This document shows, piece by piece, positions 40,903 to 44,332 of a stretch of 44,332 nt of DNA. Numbering within the stretch: the first letter of the stretch is position 1; every line of letters begins with the position of its first letter. The stretch covers positions 1 through 44,332 of the forward strand of contig VGKH01000005.1 in NCBI GenBank assembly GCA_016867135.1. The letters are read 5' to 3'. The notes under the pieces are model-generated. The model was not told the origin of the DNA and did not search any database. It saw only the letters and a program-made list of their open reading frames with translations. The DNA is from Candidatus Omnitrophota bacterium. GTDB lineage: Bacteria; Omnitrophota; Gorgyraeia; VGKH01. Both the position numbers and the translations under genes were made by a program.

Positions 40903-41457
40903 ATGTTCAAATTATTTCTTATTTTAATAGCAACAGCATTCATCACCAGCTGCGCCCAGAATGCAGGCGAAGGGGAAAAAGGAGGAGTAGTGCAAAACGT
41001 GATTTTAGAGACCAACCAGGGGAATATTGAATTAAAACTTATGCCCGATATTGCACCTAAGACCTGCGAGAATTTTATTGGACTTGTTAAAAAAGGCTAT
41101 TATAACGGAATTATATTTCACCGGGTAATAAAGGGTTTTATGATTCAGGGCGGCGATCCCACGGGCACAGGACGCGGCGGAGCCTCACTTTGGGGAGGAA
41201 AATTTGAGGATGAAGTCTCATCAAGCGTTAAGTTTGACAAGCCGGGACTTTTGGCCATGGCAAATGCAGGGCCAGGCACCAACGGCAGCCAGTTTTTTAT
41301 TACCACCGTTCCCACGCCGCATCTAAACATGAGACACACGATCTTCGGCGAAGTAGTATCTGGCTACGATGTGGTCGAGAAGATAGAGAATACGGCAGTA
41401 GGCGCCAATGACCGTCCGATTCAAGAACAAAAAATTATAAAAGCGTATTTGAAATAA
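40903..41457 (+). CDS. Lipoprotein peptidyl-prolyl cis-trans isomerase (cyclophilin)
   Basis: A cyclophilin that speeds proline isomerisation during folding of exported proteins. The start is the ATG at 40903 with AAGGAG at 40891. The N-terminus is a lipoprotein signal: [14 protein letters not shown], with Cys17 as the lipidated residue. The mature 168 residues hold the cyclophilin core: [72 protein letters not shown]. Active-site Arg (FHRV), Phe, Gln (MIQGGDP) and His (RHTIFG) are all present. The lipid anchor and the following surface-polysaccharide genes point to a periplasmic role. Confidence 0.94.
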   Translation: MFKLFLILIATAFITSCAQNAGEGEKGGVVQNVILETNQGNIELKLMPDIAPKTCENFIGLVKKGYYNGIIFHRVIKGFMIQGGDPTGTGRGGASLWGGKFEDEVSSSVKFDKPGLLAMANAGPGTNGSQFFITTVPTPHLNMRHTIFGEVVSGYDVVEKIENTAVGANDRPIQEQKIIKAYLK

Positions 41458-41552
41458 AAGTGAGAGACTGCTGTATAAATATTTTAACCTTACGGGCGGT
41501 ATGCAGCCAAATAAGGCAAGAATATTTGCTCTAAATTATTAAGGAGAATGAA

Positions 41553-42698
41553 ATGAAATATATTCCTTTAACCATTCATACAATTGATTCAGGGGATATA
41601 AAACAGGTATCGGATGTATTAAAATCAAGTCGTCTCACGCAAGGTCCAAAGATTAAGGAGTTTGAGCAGGCTCTTTGTAAATATACCGAAGCAAAATATG
41701 CGGTTGCAGTGTCAAATGGGACAGCCGCGCTGCATGCCGCCTGTCTTGCCGCCGGAATCGGCAAGGGCGATGAGGTTATTGTTCCGTCGATAAGTTTTGT
41801 GGCTTCGGCAAATTGTGTTTTGTATTGCGGCGCAAAACCAGTTTTTTGCGATATCAAAGCCGATTCGGCAAATATTGATCCCAGAGACATTGAGAAAAAG
41901 ATCACCAATCGGACCAAGGCAATTATACCGGTGCATTTTTCGGGCAATCCCGTTGATTCGCAGCAGATATACAACATCGCCAAGAAAAATAAGTTGTTGG
42001 TTATCGAAGATGCTGCGCACGCTCTGGGTGCAGTATATAGAGGAGCCAAGATCGGTTCCTGCAGATATTCAGACATGGCAACCCTTAGTTTGCATCCTAC
42101 AAAATCAATCACCACCGGCGAGGGTGGGGTAATATTAACTAATGACAGAATACTTTACCAGCGGCTTTTATTGTTTAGGAGCCATGGGATAACTAAAGAT
42201 GCACAGCTTTTGAAAAATAATCCTGGCCCCTGGTATTATGAAATGCAAACCTTGGGTTTTAATTATAGAATGACAGATTTCCAGGCGTCACTGGGAATAA
42301 GCCAGCTTAAGAAGATCGATAGATTTATTTTGAAGCGAAAAAATATCGCAAAAATTTACGATAAGGCATTTGAAGATACATCTTGGATCAAGCCGTTAAA
42401 AATAGAAAACAACAGAAAATCTTCCTACCATCTTTACGTAGTCAGGATAGATTTTAGGAAAATAAAAAAAACAAGAAAGCAGGTCATGGAATATTTATTA
42501 CGAAATGGTATTGAAACACAAGTTCATTATATCCCAATATATGAGCAGCCCTACTATAAAAACGAATTGAGGTATAGAGTCAATTGCTCTAAGGCAAAAC
42601 AATATTATCAGCAGGCGTTGTCTTTGCCTATTTTTGTAAAGATGACGCAGAAAGAAATAGTTTGCGTGGTGAGAAGCCTGCTTAAATTAGGAGAATAA
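41553..42698 (+). CDS. DegT/DnrJ/EryC1 sugar aminotransferase (PseC-like)
   Basis: A PLP aminotransferase of the nucleotide-sugar type, 381 residues. Lys184 in SLHPTKSITTGEGGVILTND binds PLP; AVSNGTAALHAACLAAGIGK, PVHFSGNPVDSQQI and VIEDAAHALGA are the other signatures. The pattern HPTKSITTGEGG and overall length are closest to PseC, which aminates UDP-4-keto-6-deoxy sugars for pseudaminic-acid-like glycans, though related DegT enzymes cannot be excluded. An AAGGAG site precedes the ATG. The 95-base spacer before it contains no clear promoter. Confidence 0.88.
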   Translation: MKYIPLTIHTIDSGDIKQVSDVLKSSRLTQGPKIKEFEQALCKYTEAKYAVAVSNGTAALHAACLAAGIGKGDEVIVPSISFVASANCVLYCGAKPVFCDIKADSANIDPRDIEKKITNRTKAIIPVHFSGNPVDSQQIYNIAKKNKLLVIEDAAHALGAVYRGAKIGSCRYSDMATLSLHPTKSITTGEGGVILTNDRILYQRLLLFRSHGITKDAQLLKNNPGPWYYEMQTLGFNYRMTDFQASLGISQLKKIDRFILKRKNIAKIYDKAFEDTSWIKPLKIENNRKSSYHLYVVRIDFRKIKKTRKQVMEYLLRNGIETQVHYIPIYEQPYYKNELRYRVNCSKAKQYYQQALSLPIFVKMTQKEIVCVVRSLLKLGE

Positions 42699-42699
42699 A

Positions 42700-43281
42700 G
42701 TGTTAGTGTTTAAAGCAATCATGAAAAGAAGAAGCATCAGGCGATATAAGCAGATGCCGGTTGCTTTGTCAGTTTTGAAAAAATTAGTCGATGCCGCCCG
42801 GCTTGCGCCGTCGGCCGGGAATTTTCAGCCGATTGAGTATATTCTTCTTAACAAGAAAAGCGTGGTGAATCAAATTTTCGAGCATCTGCGTTGGGCAGTA
42901 TATCTTAAAGGTAAAGGCACGCCGTCAAAAGACCAAAGGCCGGTGGCAATTATTGTCATCCTGATCAATAAAAAACGCGCCAAGTTCCCATTTTATACCC
43001 AGGTGGATATGGGAGCTGCGATTGAGAATATTTTATTAGCGGCAACAGAAAAAGGATTGGGGAGTTGTTGGTTTGGTTCGATTGATCGGCCAAAGATCGC
43101 CCGTGATTTATCTGTTCCTAAAAGCCATTCCGTGGAATATGTGGTGGCTTTGGGTTATCCCGATGAAAAATCTGTGGTTTTCCCCATGAAAAAAACGCAT
43201 AAATACCATAAGGATGAAAAAAACGTTATCCATGTGCCTAAACGCACGCTTAAGAGCATTCTGCATCTAAATAAATATTAA
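42700..43281 (+). CDS. Nitroreductase-family flavoprotein
   Basis: An FMN-dependent oxidoreductase of 193 residues. The N-terminal [20 protein letters not shown] and [20 protein letters not shown] are the FMN-binding blocks; [26 protein letters not shown] (in two parts) and [11 protein letters not shown] close the fold. The start is a GTG at 42700, eleven bases after an AGGAG; the substrate is unknown. The gene is one base after the aminotransferase and two before the YjbQ gene, so all three probably share a transcript. Confidence 0.88.
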   Translation: MLVFKAIMKRRSIRRYKQMPVALSVLKKLVDAARLAPSAGNFQPIEYILLNKKSVVNQIFEHLRWAVYLKGKGTPSKDQRPVAIIVILINKKRAKFPFYTQVDMGAAIENILLAATEKGLGSCWFGSIDRPKIARDLSVPKSHSVEYVVALGYPDEKSVVFPMKKTHKYHKDEKNVIHVPKRTLKSILHLNKY

Positions 43282-43283
43282 TT

Positions 43284-43700
43284 ATGAAATCATTAACCGA
43301 GCACCTATGGTTTAATACCAAGAATCGCCAGGAATTTATCAACATTACCCCCAAAGTCGAGGATTTGGTCAAGAAAAGTGGGGTAAAAGAGGGGTTATGC
43401 TTGGTAAACGCTATGCATATAACTAGTTCGGTTTTTATCAACGATGACGAGATTGGGCTGCATCAGGATTTCTCCAAGTGGCTGGAAGGATTAGCGCCTT
43501 ACGGCAAGGATAAATATAAGCATAATTTATCCGGAGAAGATAATGCCGATAGCCACCTCAAGCGTACAGTTATGGGCAGGGAAGTAGTTGTGGCGATAAC
43601 CGGTGGCAAGCTGGATTTTGGCCCTTGGGAGCAGATATTTTACGGTGAATTTGACGGCCAGCGAAAGAAGCGGGTTTTGGTCAAAATAATCGGGGATTGA
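43284..43700 (+). CDS. YjbQ/UPF0047 family protein (secondary thiamine-phosphate synthase-like)
   Basis: A 138-residue protein of the YjbQ family; E. coli YjbQ has weak thiamine-phosphate synthase activity, but the physiological role is unclear. The motifs [54 protein letters not shown] and [20 protein letters not shown] (each a conserved block) agree closely with the family. The 3' end is followed by an operator-like inverted repeat and a strong terminator. Confidence 0.9.
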   Translation: MKSLTEHLWFNTKNRQEFINITPKVEDLVKKSGVKEGLCLVNAMHITSSVFINDDEIGLHQDFSKWLEGLAPYGKDKYKHNLSGEDNADSHLKRTVMGREVVVAITGGKLDFGPWEQIFYGEFDGQRKKRVLVKIIGD

Positions 43701-43705
43701 GCAAC

Positions 43706-43720
43706 GTTCAAAAACTGAAC
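43706..43720. promoter_or_regulatory. Operator-like inverted repeat GTTCA-N5-TGAAC, upstream copy
   Basis: GTTCA AAAAC TGAAC with one further pair on each side (CGTTCA/TGAACG). Its arms and 5-base spacing are identical to the repeat at 43844-43858. It lies between the YjbQ stop and the terminator. Confidence 0.6.
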
Positions 43721-43766
43721 GATTGAATTGATCTAAGCGTAAAACTTATTAGTAAATAGCGGGTTA

Positions 43767-43799
43767 GGGCGGATTTCCTTTAGGAAATCCGCCCTTTTT
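43767..43799 (+). terminator. Rho-independent terminator
   Basis: A perfect 12-bp stem GGGCGGATTTCC / GGAAATCCGCCC (43767-43778 and 43783-43794) with a TTTA loop and five T residues. It ends the aminotransferase-nitroreductase-YjbQ transcript and isolates the next promoter. Confidence 0.93.
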
Positions 43800-43815
43800 G
43801 CATGTTAAAAATATA

Positions 43816-43843
43816 TTGACAAAAACTAGCTAAAAGATATAAT
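43816..43843 (+). promoter_or_regulatory. Near-consensus promoter of the MarR-type gene
   Basis: TTGACA (43816-43821), 16 bases, then TATAAT (43838-43843). Both hexamers are perfect. The expected start of transcription near 43850 leaves only 0-4 bases before the GTG start codon at 43853. Confidence 0.85.
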
Positions 43844-43858
43844 GTTCAACTAGTGAAC
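43844..43858. promoter_or_regulatory. Operator-like inverted repeat GTTCA-N5-TGAAC, promoter copy
   Basis: GTTCA ACTAG TGAAC directly follows the -10 box and covers the predicted transcription start and the GTG codon. It repeats the arms and spacing of 43706-43720. A bound dimer here would block initiation, so it is a likely autoregulatory site of the following MarR-family gene; this is inference. Confidence 0.65.
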
Positions 43859-44254
43859 GCACCCCACCTAGACAGGGAGGAAGTTCTAAAACTCCTTGAA
43901 AAGATTCACGCTACAAACGAAACCTCGCAAAGAGTGCTCTCGCGCGACCTCAATATCAGTCTGGGTAGAATCAATTTCCTGATCCATGAATTAATCGATA
44001 AAGGCCTTGTTAAAATCAAGCGGTTTAAGAACTCGCGTGCCAAAAGCTCTTATCTTTACCACCTTACCCCTTACGGACTGCAACAAAAAACACTTTTATC
44101 TTACAGGTTTTTTAAACGAAAGATTGATGAGTATGACCGTTTAAGCAGGGAAATTCGTCAATTAAAGGAAGCAATACAGGACAATCCCGAATATGTGGAA
44201 TTAATTAAATCAGAATCCAAGTTTTTGTTAGATTTTGATAATGAGATAAAATGA
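43853..44254 (+). CDS. EPS-associated MarR-family transcriptional regulator
   Basis: A 133-residue winged-helix regulator of the group found at exopolysaccharide loci (TIGR04176-type). The HTH reads SQRVLSRDLNISLGRINFLI and HELIDKGLVKIKRFKNSRAK, with the wing and YLYHLTPYGLQQKTLL, then a C-terminal helix (FKRKIDEYDRLSREIRQLKE) that should mediate dimerisation. The GTG at 43853 is the only usable start; no ribosome site precedes it and the promoter lies immediately upstream, so the mRNA is almost leaderless. It probably controls the polysaccharide gene that begins at 44304 and, through the overlapping inverted repeat, itself. Confidence 0.85.
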   Translation: MNAPHLDREEVLKLLEKIHATNETSQRVLSRDLNISLGRINFLIHELIDKGLVKIKRFKNSRAKSSYLYHLTPYGLQQKTLLSYRFFKRKIDEYDRLSREIRQLKEAIQDNPEYVELIKSESKFLLDFDNEIK

Positions 44255-44303
44255 TGTATTTAATCTTTTATATAGTGGATTTTATCGATTTTGGGGAGAA
44301 AAT

Positions 44304-44332
44304 TTGAAAAAAGCGTTAATTACCGGAATTAC
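44304..44332 (+). CDS. Start of a Rossmann-fold sugar-nucleotide dehydratase/epimerase (cut by window end)
   Basis: A TTG at 44304, five bases after GGGGAG, opens a frame MKKALITGI continuing to the window end. This is the beginning of a short-chain NAD-binding fold, and the wording is typical of GDP-mannose 4,6-dehydratase (LITGITGQDG), but only nine codons are visible. The 49-base gap after the MarR gene has no terminator, so the two may be co-transcribed. Confidence 0.55.

Noticed and set aside
43701-43725. Hairpin after yjbQ as a terminator
   Set aside because: It has only six-base arms and no T tract, and its arms match the promoter-side inverted repeat; a protein-binding site is more likely. 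The true terminator is at 43767.

Overview
All genes supported in this window lie on the + strand. The sequence is bacterial, of moderate GC, with dense operons: stop and start codons overlap again and again (gatB/S41 protease, deacetylase/tsaD, larB/fmdE-like, cdaA/mini-cdaR, PilZ/hom). Part of a Wood-Ljungdahl (acetyl-CoA) pathway, several PilZ proteins, a bactofilin, type IV pilin and heavy loads of short palindromic repeats suggest an uncultivated, probably anaerobic lineage such as Candidatus Omnitrophota. This is an inference from gene content; no rRNA or marker tree is available here.

Layout. 1-8.6 kb: 3' end of fusA, the gatC-gatA-gatB amidotransferase genes (separated by copies of an 82-85 bp palindromic repeat), an S41 protease, a divergent polysaccharide deacetylase, tsaD and an MgtC-like membrane protein. 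8.6-10.5 kb: a bactofilin fused to an excisionase-type HTH, a membrane-anchored HTH protein, larB and a FmdE-like protein. 10.5-16.2 kb: corrinoid/methyl branch genes of CODH/ACS (acsC, acsV, cooC, acsD, acsE) without the catalytic CODH and ACS subunits. 16.2-24.2 kb: PilZ, tRNA(CAU), pilin, tilS, then a clear promoter and ftsH-folP-cdaA-(37-codon cdaR-like stub)-pdxJ-acpS-nnrD.

24.2-28.0 kb is the accessory part: four intact tRNA genes (Thr, Tyr, Gly, Pro), one tRNA 5' half broken by a palindrome, two displaced copies of tRNA 3' ends, a GIY-YIG gene, an archaeal-type thymidylate synthase, a PilZ protein, gpsA and many inverted repeats. 28.0-37.9 kb is a long amino-acid operon: PilZ, hom, thrC, a stand-alone coaB domain, a phosphoglycerate-mutase-like probable homoserine kinase, cstA, lysC, cimA and a beta-propeller protein. 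These genes cover most of aspartate-to-threonine and the citramalate route to isoleucine. 38.0-41.5 kb: valS, which carries three in-frame palindromic-repeat insertions, another repeat copy and a lipoprotein cyclophilin. 41.5 kb to the end: a PseC-like aminotransferase, nitroreductase, YjbQ protein, a strong terminator, then an EPS-associated MarR regulator with a near-consensus promoter and two matched operator-like inverted repeats, and the first codons of a probable sugar-nucleotide dehydratase, suggesting a surface polysaccharide locus beyond the window.

Most notable: repeat elements expanding inside valS; palindromes and 3'-end duplications centred on tRNA genes; the bactofilin-HTH / membrane-HTH pair; the mini-CdaR; and the operator pair around the nearly leaderless MarR gene.
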